Source of the DNA: Asparagus officinalis
Taxonomy: Eukaryota > Streptophyta > Magnoliopsida > Asparagales > Asparagaceae
Length of the DNA stretch: 64,000 bases
Assembly: GCF_001876935.1 (NCBI RefSeq)
Contig: NC_033803.1
Location: 23,681,729 to 23,745,728 of the forward strand
Direction of reading: 5' to 3'
The notes under the pieces were generated by a model that saw nothing but the letters and a program-made list of their open reading frames with translations, searched no databases and was not told the origin of the DNA. The position numbers and the translations under genes are program-made. Each line of letters begins with the position of its first letter. Within the stretch, counting starts at the first letter, position 1. Shown here in pieces: positions 54,796 to 64,000 of this stretch.

Positions 54796-55494
54796 TCTTT
54801 CCTCTTTATCATTTGGACCTATATACAAATTAAAAAAATCTTTTAGGGGTCCCAAAATAATTTTGCTTATTTAATTAATTTTACTTTTTCTCTCTGTCCT
54901 TTATCACTTTCTTTCTCTCCAGATCTCTCTCTCTGTCTTCCTCTCCCAATCTCTCTCTCTCACACTTCTCTTTCTCTGTCTCTTCTTTCGATCTCTGCCT
55001 CGTTCTCTCCCCCTGTTTCTATTCTGTTTACTCTCTCGATCTCTCTTTGTTTCTCTTCCATCCTTCTCTCCCCTGTCTCTCTCTCACCTTTTCCTCCCCT
55101 TTCTCTCGTTCCTCTCTCTCTCTCTTTCAATCTTTCTCCATGGTGGCAGGAGAAGCGGGGCATGGCGGCCGAAGAACGTTAACGGCTGAAAGACGCCCGC
55201 AGGGATATAGGTTGTACTTTTTCTATATTTTCGATAACTAACTAGTTAAAACATTCAATTGAATCACTAACCTTTTAAAGCTTAATCCTCTTCTTCTTTC
55301 CTCTGTTCCCAACGTTTCTCCCTCTTTGATTTTAATTTTTTTAAACTAATAATTTGGGTGAAATAGGGTATCCATGGCTCTTGAGTTCATAACTGGTTTT
55401 GGGCATTAATTATACATGTTCAGTTACAAGGCTTTTGGATTTCCACTTTCTAATAACTCTTCATTAACTAAAAGAAAACAACTGATATGCTACA
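54796..55494 (-). repeat. 3' LTR of the minus-strand gypsy element, inner part
   Basis: Aligns with 61914-62602 from TCTTTCCTCTTTATCATTTGG to the CTACA end. It includes a long CT-rich tract (54889-55140) and a short GC-rich block with CATGGTGGCAGG near 55140. Confidence 0.85.
54889..55140. repeat. CT-rich low-complexity tract in LTR
   Basis: Mostly TCTC and TTTC runs. The matching tract in the right LTR is at 61995-62245. Long minus-strand frames of Arg/Glu (RERERE) across it are artefacts of the repeat. Confidence 0.9.
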
Positions 55495-55507
55495 TCCTTC
55501 CCACCTT
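55495..55507 (-). other. Polypurine tract of the minus-strand gypsy element
   Basis: On minus, AAGGTGGGAAGGA directly precedes the LTR start TGTAGC. It is the plus-strand primer for this element. Confidence 0.75.
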
Positions 55508-55531
55508 AAACAAAGTTTCATCCTCGAAACT

Positions 55532-55780
55532 TTACATACCTTGGTTCTTAAAAAGTTGAGGATACTTCTGTCGCATCTCATCTTTAAGCTCCCACATTGC
55601 TTCTCTTGCAGAGTGATTCTTCCATTGTACCTTCACATATCTAATAGTACATCTCCTAAGCACTTGTTCCTTATGATCTACAATACGTTCCGGGTGCTCC
55701 TCATATGATACGTCTTCCTTTAGCTCAATGGGTTCTAGCTCTATAACTTGATTTAGATCTCGAATAAATTTTCTCAGCAT
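55532..55780 (-). pseudogene. Chromodomain at the integrase C-terminus
   Basis: The 82-codon minus frame includes YEEHPERIVDHKEQVLR, IRYVKVQWKNHSAREAMWEL and a final KYPQLF. These correspond to the chromodomain beta strands and C-terminal helix, which in related elements bind modified histones and guide insertion. The frame before it (55781-55900) is broken. It decides the chromovirus assignment. Confidence 0.85.
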
Positions 55781-55899
55781 AGATATACATGAAATACATT
55801 GTTGACTCCAGCCAAAGAAGGCGGTAAAGCAAGCCTATGAGCGACTTCACCAACACACTAAAGAATTTCAAACGGTTCCACAAATCTTGGACTCAGCTT

Positions 55900-56840
55900 C
55901 CCTCAGATTCCAAATCTCTTCACACCTCTTCTTGGTGACACCTTTAAAAATACAAGATCACCTTCTTGAAATTCTAAGTCTCTCTTTCTCCGATCAGCAT
56001 AACTCTTTTGTCTACTCTGTGCATTTTGAATATGCTCTCTTATCAAGTAAATTTTCTCTATAGCTTGTTGCACTAACTCAGGACCAAGAAGTTTGCTTTC
56101 TCTAACATCGTCCCAATGTATATGCGAACGACACTTCCTTCCGTATAGAGCTTCATACGGTGCCATCTTAATGCTTGATTGATAACTATTATTATATACA
56201 AACTCTGCCAATGGTAAATGCTCCTCTAATGATCCTTTCAAATCAATGATACAACATCTTAACTTATCCTCGAGAGTTTGAATTGTTCTCTCAGATTGAC
56301 CATCTATTTGTGGATGATATGCTGAGCTAAAATAGAGTTTACTCTAAATAATTTTATATACACCTTTCCAATACTCTGATACGAATCTAGGTTCTCTATC
56401 ATAGACTATCTCCACGGGTACACAATGAAGTCTAACTACTTCAGCAATATACAACTTCGCAAAGCTTCTCCAAGGAAAATTTCATATTGATTGGCAAGAA
56501 TGGAGCCGACTTAGTCAGACAGTCCACTATGACCCATATAATGTTGTTACCCCTTGCAGATCTTGGTAATCCTAAGACAAAATCCATTGAAATCTTCTCC
56601 CACTTCCATATTGGTATGTCGAGATTTTGAGTTAATCCGGCTAGCCTCTGATGCTCTACTTTTACTTGTTGACATATTTCACACTCTGAAACATATTTGC
56701 TAATATCTCTCTTCATATTATTCCACCAATATATCTCTTTCAAATCTTTATACATTTTGGTTACACTAGGATGCATTGTATATCCAGAATGATGAGCCTC
56801 CTTCAAAATCTTCTTCTTCAATTCTGGATTATTCGGAACA
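55900..56840 (-). pseudogene. Integrase of the minus-strand chromovirus
   Basis: On minus, the zinc-binding part HHSGYTMHPS...CEICQQVK lies at about 56790-56655. The core has SMDFVLGLP (first D, near 56585), YDREPRFVSEYW (second D, near 56400) and DGQSERTIQTLED (E, near 56290), then HLPLAEFVYNNSYQSSI and EGDLVFLKVSP near 55950. All three catalytic residues are still readable. Stops near 56441 and 56342 and frame changes near 56242 inactivate it. Confidence 0.85.
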
Positions 56841-57040
56841 CAGAGTCGATTTATGAACCTAAGGGATCTATCATGGTGTGTTACAAAATCTGGTTGTTTA
56901 CCATCCCTGGCTCATTTCCGAATGGCCTCCAAATCCAAGTCATCTTTTTGGGTGATCTTAATCTCATCAACCAGAGCAGGTTGTACCTAGATGTTATTCA
57001 ATTCGGCCGATGGTTGTTGACATCGGATCTTAATTCTCAA

Positions 57041-57490
57041 TCAATCCAAATCTTCTAATATATGCCTTTGTTGAGTAATGAGACAAGCTATATTACTCTT
57101 TCGACTAAGTGCATCAACAACTATATTGGCTTTTCCTAGGTGATAATTAATACTAACATCATAATCTTTATGTAGCTCCAACCATCTCATTTGTCTCATG
57201 TTCAACTCTTTTTGAGTAAAAATATATTTTAAACTCTTGTGATTGGTATAAATTTCACAATACACTCCATAAAGATAATGTCTCCAAAATTTTAATGCAA
57301 AAATAACAGCCCAACTAAAATCATGTGTTGGATAATTTTGCTCATAAGATTTTAGTTGTCGAGAGCTATAAGCTACCACTTTTCCATTTTGCATGAGCAC
57401 ACATCCCAAACCTTTATGAGAGGCATCACTATACAAAGTAAAAACTTCTCCTGCAATTGGTATAGTGAGAATTGGTGCAGACACTAGTCT
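57041..57490 (-). pseudogene. RNase H of the minus-strand chromovirus
   Basis: The open minus stretch contains FTLYSDASHKGLGCVLMQNG (first catalytic D), VAYSSRQLKSYEQNYPTHD, YTNHKSLKYIF and GKANIVVDALSRK (last D). This is a complete set of gypsy RNase H motifs. It degrades the RNA of RNA-DNA hybrids during reverse transcription. A stop near 57505 separates it from RT. Confidence 0.9.
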
Positions 57491-57499
57491 ATTCTTTAA

Positions 57500-58600
57500 C
57501 TCTTAAAAGCTCATTTCGCATTCTTCAGACCAAACAAATTTGATTCTCTTTTGAGTCAAACTGGTCAAAGGTGAGGCAATACGAGAATCCTTCTACAAAC
57601 CACTGATAATAACCTGCCATGCCAAGAAAGCTACGGATTTCATGAACATTTGTTGGTCTTTTCCAATTCACAACTACTTTAATTTTTGTTGAATCTACTA
57701 AGACTCCATCCTTCGAAATAACATGTCCTAGAAAAGACACAATATCTAACCAAAACTCGCACTTCTTAAATTTTGCATAGAGTTTTTCCTTTCTCAAAAC
57801 ACCAAGCACTCACCGTAGATGTTCCTCATGCTCCTTCTGGTTCTTCGAATATATCAAGATATCATCTATAAATATCACCACAAAATGATCTAAGAAGGGT
57901 TTGAACACCCTATTCATGAGATCCATGAAAAATACAGGTGCATTCGTTAACCCGAATGGTAACACAAGAAATTCATAATGACCATAACGGGTACGAAATG
58001 CAGTCTTTGGAATGTATTTAGTCTTAATCTTCAATTGATGATAGCCCGATCGTAGATCGATCTCTCCTTCTGGTTCTTCGAATATATCAAGATATCATCT
58101 ATAAATATCACCACAAAATGATCTAAGAAGGGTTTGAACACCCTATTCATGAGATCCATGAAAATTGCAGGTGCATTCGTTAACCCGAATGGTAAAAAAA
58201 GAAATTCATAATGACCATAACGGGTACGAAATGTAGTTTTTGGAATATCTTCAGCCTTAATCTTCAATTGATGATAGCTCGATCGTAGATCGATCTTGGA
58301 AAACACCTGAGCTCCTTACAATTGGTCGAACAAATCATCAATTCTTGGTAAGGGATATTTATTCCGTATAGTCACCTTAGTGAGCTCTCGATAGTCAATA
58401 CATAACCGCATGTTTCCATCTTTCTTCTTCACAAATAACACCGGTGCACCCCAAGGTGAAACACTGGGTCTAACAAACCCTTTATCCAGAAGTTCTTGCA
58501 ACTGCTCCTTAAGTTCTTTTAGTTCTGCTGGAGCCATTCTATAAGGGGCCTTTGAGATCGAACTTGTGCCTGGAACTAATTAAATAGAAAATTCTATTTC
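57500..58600 (-). pseudogene. Reverse transcriptase with internal duplication
   Basis: On minus, ELLDKGFVRPSVSPWGAPVLF and MRLCIDYRELTKVTIRNKYPLPRIDDLF are at 58500-58320. VFSKIDLRSSYHQLKI, TTFRTRYGHYEFLFLPFGLTNAP and the catalytic FIDD box follow (near 58100). A 233-bp tandem duplication then repeats the segment (FIDD again near 57870) out of frame. Downstream FWLDIVSFLGHVIS and FLGMAGYYQWFVEGF complete the thumb region. The duplication alone would abolish activity. Confidence 0.9.
57831..58296. repeat. 233-bp tandem duplication inside RT
   Basis: Copies at 57831-58063 and 58064-58296 both begin CTCCTTCTGGTTCTTCGAA and end CGTAGATCGATCT. They differ at roughly ten positions, including TGGTAACACAAG versus TGGTAAAAAAAG. 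The length is not a multiple of three. Confidence 0.95.
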
Positions 58601-58779
58601 CCTAACGGGTGGCATTCCGGGGAGATCTTTTGGAAAGACATCTGGAAATTCACGCACGATAGGAATTTGATCCAGACTAACTTCTTTCTGGCTTAAGTCT
58701 TGCACTGATGCTAGAAAACTAGTCCACCCGTTCCTCAACATGTGATGAGCTTGAAGGGCTGATATAATGCGCATAGGCT

Positions 58780-59200
58780 TTGCACTTTACTACCTTCAAA
58801 GCAAAACTCCGATTGATCGGGGATTTTAAACACCGCCTTTTTCTCTCGACATAGAATAGATGCATGATTTTCTAGATAACCAATCCATTCCTATAATAAT
58901 GTCATAATCATGCATATTAAGGATAATCAGTTCCGTTAAAAGCTCCATATCCACTATTTTTATCTTACATTTGCAATACTTATTAGATATAGTATGTTAT
59001 CTCCTGGTGTGCTAACATACATTTCATGCTCTAGTGCATCACATGGCAATCCTTTCTTTCTAACAAATTATGCAACAATAAAAGAATGCGAAGCTCCAAA
59101 ATCAAATAGAACTTGAGCAAAAGTAGAAAATATAGGTATAGTACCTGACACCACATTATTATTTGCCAGAGCCTCTTGCTCGGTTAGAGAGTAAACTCGA
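58780..59200 (-). pseudogene. Aspartic protease of the minus-strand chromovirus
   Basis: On minus, FSTFAQVLFDFGASHSFIVA (59130-59068) holds the active site as DFGAS where DSGAS is usual. GLPCDALEHEMYVSTPGD and a weak MIM/IIGMDWL-like stretch follow with several stops. The protease would process gag-pol. Confidence 0.8.
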
Positions 59201-60269
59201 GCTTTCACTTGATGACGCTGATCACGTTGAGATGTATTATGACTTGGAGTTTCATTCAACTTAGGACAATCTACGATCTTGTGATCCTTTTGGCCACACC
59301 TCAAACAAGCACCTGTAACTCTCCAATAATTCTTTGCTTCATGATTAGACTTGTCACATATGGTGCATCTCATCGACTTCTAGTTCATAGTCTGCTTTCC
59401 TTTTGAATCCATATTTTATCTCTTGTTTTGCTAGTTTTTGTTGTGACCTCCACGTCCGTCCGATCTAAAGCTCTTCTTCATATCATCATTTTTACGGTCA
59501 TCAACCGAGAAAATTTCTTTTCGTTCCTTTTCGATCACTAAAGCTTTCTTCAATACTGTTGCATAAGTGGAGAGTTCAAATGAGCTCACTTGAAATCTTA
59601 TCTGGGGTTGCAGACACTCCTCAAAATGACGTGCTCTATCTTCTTCTTCAGTTACAATAAATTGGGGTGCAAACTTAGATAGATAAGTAAATTCCTCCTC
59701 ATACTTCACCACAATCTTATCATTTTGCTTCAGCTCATGAAATTCCTTCTCCTTCTACTAGAGAATAGTCTTTGAAAAGTATTTATTATAAAAGACTTTC
59801 TTAAATTCTTCCTAAGATATTTGGTCAGCATCATCTCCTAGAATTCTCTGCTGCGTTTGCCACCAGCCATATGCACGTCCATTTAACATATATATTACGT
59901 AAGCCACTTTTTCTCCATCAGGATACTTCATGTAAGTAAAGACTTTCTCCATTTCTATGATCCAGTCTTTAGCTATCATAGGATCAACACTTCCTTCGAA
60001 GGTAGGCGGTGTCAACCTCTTAAACTCCGCCATACCACTTCGTAATCGAGGATGATCAATGTCTCGAGATTCTTGCTGTTTGTTAAGTTGTTGTTGCTGA
60101 TTTTGCATCATAGAGGTGAGATTTGTATCATCTGCAACATAGCATTGGCATCCATTTGATTTTCTCCAGAACCAGATCCACGTACATTTCTACCACTAAA
60201 CATTTGCCCCAAAGTCTGGTGCAAATCACTTTCTTGAGTTGTATTAGTGTTCGTGTTGTTCCTAGCCAT
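59201..60269 (-). pseudogene. Gag of the minus-strand chromovirus
   Basis: On minus, the start is ATG at 60267-60269 (MARNNTNTNTTQES), 112 bp after the primer site. After a frame change near 60115 the capsid domain follows: FKRLTPPTFEGSVDPMIAKDW and YMLNGRAYGWWQTQ at about 60040-59840, then EEEFTYLSKFAPQFIVTEEEDRARHFEECL at 59712-59600. The nucleocapsid zinc knuckle CLRCGQKDHKIVDC is at about 59310-59270. Stops around 59760-59815 and 59410-59430 break it. Confidence 0.85.
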
Positions 60270-60380
60270 CTAGTTATAAAGCAAACAAATAATATATTAA
60301 TAACCCCTAAAAACAATTCTAAAATTTTATTTCTAAACGCTACTATCTATAGACTTCTAAGCCTAGAACTTCTAAACCTA

Positions 60381-60393
60381 GGTTCTGATACCA
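60381..60393 (-). other. Primer-binding site of the minus-strand chromovirus
   Basis: On minus TGGTATCAGAACC, five bases from the LTR edge at 60399. It matches the initiator tRNA-Met site TGGTATCAGAGC except for one or two bases. Confidence 0.8.
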
Positions 60394-60398
60394 CAACT

Positions 60399-62602
60399 TG
60401 TCATGCCCCCAAAATGTGCATTTAATTTTGAGATGCATGACAACGGCAACACGTGCACAAGCACATGCTAAGCCTGCGGTGCCTTCCATATTACAATAAT
60501 CTTCATATTAAAAAAGCTTTATTGACAAATAAAAAAGTCTTAGAGCAAAACTACATTATAACAAGTTCACTCTAATGAGTCAAAATACTCTTATTAAATA
60601 TGTATAGTAGCATAACTAGAATAACTACAACTTCAACATTAAACACTCTAAAAGATTCTTCTCATGTTCCAAAGCTCCGAGATTTGATAAAGCTATCTAA
60701 TTTTCATCTGAAAAAGATTGAAAAACAACGGGGTGAGTTTACACTCAGTGAGCAGAAAACTTATCATTAGCAGATCAGTCACGTTTAAAAACTTATCAAT
60801 ACTAAAATTTAAATAAGATATCATCAAAAAGATTGATTGATAAATGAATAATATTTCGAATAAGAGGAATTTCCAAGAATAGCATGTGACATTGTCATAA
60901 AAGAATATTCACAAATTTAAGAAATGATACGAATGAACACTAAATACTTTTAAAACTGTAATTATTGATCTAAATTCACAATTGTAAAACTTTCTCAGTT
61001 ATCATACTAAGGCTACAAAAATTATAGCCCAGTAGCATGAGAATGCGCATCAAATCACTATAAGTCAATCTGGGGACAGAATGTACCTAGCACTACCATA
61101 GGTTGCTCAAATGCCACTTCACTTTTGCCAAAAGGGCACTTTAACACTGGTCAGTATATTCAACACCATACAATAGGCTTAATCAAATCACTTCACTTCA
61201 TAGTGGACTTCTGAGGATTTTTAACATTTAAAACATTTTTTTTGCTCAAAGTATCGCTCACAATTTTCACTTATACGAAAAGCATTATAAATGCTTAAAC
61301 ACATTTGCAAACTTTTCTCATATCAATTTTATGAAAATTGAATATTCATGAATATAAACGAAAAGATAATTTATTTTTGTCAAATATAACTCTTTAATAA
61401 ATGCATTTGATTAGTAAATTTGAAATGATATATTTTCATTAATCTCATATACTAAACAATATTTATCTTGTAAAAGATAAATAGCTATCACATTCAAATT
61501 TGTTAATAATTACTATCAATGAACAGAATAACATGTCTGATCCATCATTTCTCTATACGAAAATAAAATTATCTTTTAAATAATATATAATAGAAAATAA
61601 CCAATGAGAAGAGTTCTACTCACCTTTAAAGATCTTGTAACAATTTGGAGAACTGTACTCCAAGATTTTACTCCTCGATCAAACCTATAATCATACAATA
61701 TGCATAAAAACTAAAAATTCCATACTCAAACTATTTTGGATATAAAACTAATAGTTCTAGTTTCTAGGGGGTTTTCTAAAATTTATTTCTATCCTTCTTT
61801 AAACAGAACTTGGGCCTAACAATAACTTTTTCCAGTCCTTTTTCAACCATAAATCATTTTAGTTAGGTCTGTTCAAAATTCTTACATGATTCAGGGATTT
61901 AAATAGAATTTTTTCTTTCCTCTTTATCATTTGGACCTATATACAAACTAAAAAATCTTTTAGAGGTCCCAAAATAATTTTGCTTTTTTAATTAATTTCA
62001 CTTTTTCTCTCTCTCCTTTATCACTTTCTTTCACTCCAGATCTCTCTCTCTCTTTCTCTCCAGATCTCTCTCTTTCTCTCACTTCTCTTTCTCTCTCTTT
62101 CTCTTCTGATCTCTCTCTGTTTCTCTATCCGATCTCTCTCTCTATTCCTCTCTCTCCTCTTCCTCTCTCGTATTCCTCTCTCTCTGTCTGTTTCTCTCTC
62201 CGATCTCTCTCTCTTTTTCTCTCTCTCCTCTTCCTCTCTCTTCATGGCGACAGGAGGGCGATGGTGATCATCGGCGACCAGAAGCGGCCGGTGGCTAGAC
62301 CCCCCTGGATCTAGCTTAGTAAATTTTTTTCTACTACTTTTCATAACTAACTAGTAAAGACATATAATTGAATCACTAATCTTTTGAAGCTTAATCCTCT
62401 TCTTCTTTTCTCTGTTCCCAACGTTTCTCCCACTTTGATTTCAAATTTTTTATACTGATAATTTGGGTGAAATAGGGTATCCATGGCTTTTGAGTTCATA
62501 ACTGGTTTTGGGCATTAATTATACATGTTCAGTTCAAGGCTTTTGGATTTCCACTTTCTAATAACTCTTCATTAACTAAAAGAAAACAACTGGTACTCTA
62601 CA
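60399..62602 (-). repeat. 5' LTR of the minus-strand chromovirus (2204 bp)
   Basis: It has the inverted ends TGTCATGCCC and GTACTCTACA and is flanked on the right by CTTCT (62603-62607). It contains the CT-rich tract 61995-62245 and is the complete counterpart of the split left LTR. Confidence 0.9.
61995..62245. repeat. CT-rich low-complexity tract in right LTR
   Basis: TCTCTC/TTTCTC runs, counterpart of 54889-55140. The 107-codon Arg/Glu-rich minus frame across it is an artefact. Confidence 0.9.
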
Positions 62603-63480
62603 CTTCTTACCGACTCGAAAGAGGAGAGAACTACTCTTGCGGCCGAGCAAGAAATAAATCCTGGATCTAGCACCAGGTCAGGAAGAACATACCTGAAAAG
62701 ATACGACCAAGCTGCTCAAGGAGCAGGGAAGCAAGCTGAAGAGACTGGGGGTATCATTGCCAAGAATATGCCGATAAAGAGAGGCAAAAGGAGGTTCTCT
62801 ATAATAAGAACCTTCTCCAACAAGAAGCTAGGGGATCAAGCACTACCGTCCGTTTCAACGTCCTAGCACAACTAGCCAATATTCCTACCAGGATCACTCT
62901 TTATGATCTTCTGAATTGTCCAAATCCACAAGGAGAGCTCTGATCAAAGCTTTACCGGATACAAAGAGCTTTATCACACAATTTCCTGTAGTCCTAGAAG
63001 CTATAGAAGAACCTTCTTGTGCACAGTGCCTGTAAGCTGTAAAAAGTCTACCCTGCATATCGTTCACACAAGAAGATATGCAAATCAAGCACAAACATGA
63101 TAGACCTTTGTACTATACAGGGTATATCGGGTCTTCTGAGATCAGTCGTGTCCAGGTCGACCTAGGGTCCGCACTCACCATCATACCGTACAGGGTCATG
63201 CAATTCTTAGGGATTCCTCTGCATCGGCTAAGCTCCACCTAAACTACTATCTTTAGCTTCAATGCTAATAGCACGCGACCTATGGGCAAAATCAAACTCA
63301 AGTGCCAGATTGGAGATCTCAAGTCGAAAGTGACTTGCTACATCATAGATGCAGACATGTCCTATAATCTATTGTTGGGACGATCTTGGATTCATACAAA
63401 TCACATTGTTCCATCTACCCTCTATCAAGTGATGAAATATGCCAATGATGAGGGAGAGGTCAGAACCTTAATGATACGGA
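62603..63480 (+). pseudogene. Tat copy B, protease-region piece
   Basis: Continues Tat B after the CTTCT duplication. 62760-63475 aligns with 17200-17950 of Tat A: YNKNLLQQEA, LANIPTRITLYDL, then VDLGSALTIIPYRVMQFLGIPLHRL, GKIKLKCQIGDLKSKVTCYIIDADMSYNLLLGRSWIH. The protease site reads DLGSA here and so is better kept than in A (DLGLA). It ends where a new LTR-like sequence starts. Confidence 0.8.
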
Positions 63481-64000
63481 TGTATCTTCTTCTCTGCTTT
63501 AGGGGCTTAGCGATCCTCATGGGAGCTTGAAGATATACGATTCTCATGGTAGCTTGAGAATAGAAGTGTCAGGTTAAAGTGTGAAGCGAAACGGCAAGTG
63601 CGAAATCAAAGCGAGTAGTTTTTAGTTCATAAGTCGACTCAAGGTTTGCATAAGTCGATTTATAAGTCGACTTAAGGTTTGCATGAGTTGACTTACGAAA
63701 CCCACTCCAGATATCAAAAACATTTTGCTGAATCGACTTATGTGAGCATAAGTCAACTTAAGGGGGTCATGCATGTCTGTGCATGTTTTCGACTGTTTAT
63801 AAGTCGACTTACGAAACCCGTAAGTCAACTTATAACGGGTTGGGTTGTTTTTCCAGGTTCCTGGTGGGATTTGGTTTCTAGGGTTTGTATAAATTAAAAC
63901 CCTATTATTTAGGGATTTCCTAACCAGAAATTGGTAAGATTAGAGATTAGAGAGGATTGTTCTCTATTATAGAGAGATTGTGAGAGAGATTTGTAAAACA
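63481..64000 (+). repeat. Start of another LTR (copia-type), cut by window end
   Basis: It begins TGTATCTTCTTCTCTGC at the point where Tat homology stops. GTCGAC-centred palindromes (AAGTCGACTT and variants) recur at about 63632-63690, 63735-63760 and 63797-63833, followed by TATAAATT near 63888 and a purine-rich leader. The palindrome type matches the minus-strand array's LTRs, so it is probably a related family. Confidence 0.5.
63632..63833. promoter_or_regulatory. AAGTCGACTT palindrome cluster upstream of TATA
   Basis: At least six copies or one-base variants lie within 200 bp, ending about 55 bp before the TATA-like TATAAATT. The arrangement is the same as in the gag-only element's LTRs, with a different flank sequence around the GTCGAC core. 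Confidence 0.6.

Larger units (their letters stand above)
42308..62602 (-). mobile_element. Chromodomain gypsy retrotransposon (Tekay/Del-like), minus strand
   Basis: LTR ends TGTCATGCCCCC and CTACA, the primer site, gag, protease, RT, RNase H, integrase and chromodomain occur in order on minus. Perfect CTTCT duplications flank it (42303-42307, 62603-62607). The element proper is about 9 kb. Its left LTR was later broken by an insertion at 43481-54795. Chromodomain after integrase places it in the chromovirus group. All frames are interrupted. Confidence 0.9.

Noticed and set aside
62021..62344. 107-codon Arg/Glu-rich minus frame
   Set aside because: It is the reverse of a CT-rich low-complexity tract; the same artefact appears at 54960-55163.

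Overview
This is plant nuclear DNA, almost certainly from a flowering plant, and it consists almost entirely of nested transposable elements. The evidence is LTR retrotransposons of plant-specific lineages (a Ty3/gypsy Tat-type element with two RNase H domains, chromodomain-bearing gypsy elements, and a Ty1/copia-like gag-only element), an Ac-like hAT transposon, a plant-mobile-domain-type gene and plant splice signals. I found no ordinary single-copy host gene, rRNA, tRNA or CRISPR array. The species cannot be named from this sequence.

Layout: 1-393 AT-rich flank; 394-2884 decayed hAT transposon; 3004-13928 minus-strand array of a gag-only copia-like element (outer target-site duplication TTACA) inserted in a 5' flank or LTR; 13929-27000 Tat-lineage element A (LTR end, primer site, gag, protease, reverse transcriptase, two RNases H and integrase on +, then an antisense plant-mobile-domain-type gene with its own TATA box and intron on -); 27001-29496 the corresponding tail of another Tat copy, with a hairpin-forming ~100-bp tandem array; 29497-33662 a 3.1-kb LTR and truncated gag of another gypsy element. 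Tat copy B follows in three pieces (33663-34159, 41090-42307, 62603-63480), interrupted by two insertions with perfect target duplications: a complete gag-only element at 34160-41089 (GAGGG) and a minus-strand chromodomain gypsy element at 42308-62602 (CTTCT). 63481-64000 is the start of another LTR.

The left LTR of the minus-strand gypsy element is broken by a further ~11.3-kb insertion (43481-54795). That insertion combines organelle-like sequence, an integrase relic and a non-coding LTR-type element packed with tandem repeats, among them about 90 essentially identical 37-bp monomers.

The only long uninterrupted coding region is the 507-codon gag of the gag-only element (36378-37901), whose element lacks protease, integrase and reverse transcriptase and would need enzymes from a relative. 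All other coding regions are pseudogenes with many stops and frameshifts. The strongest leads are the antisense intron-bearing gene of the Tat element, two unrelated tandem-repeat families whose hairpin arms covary, and the mosaic LTR structure of the gag-only family.
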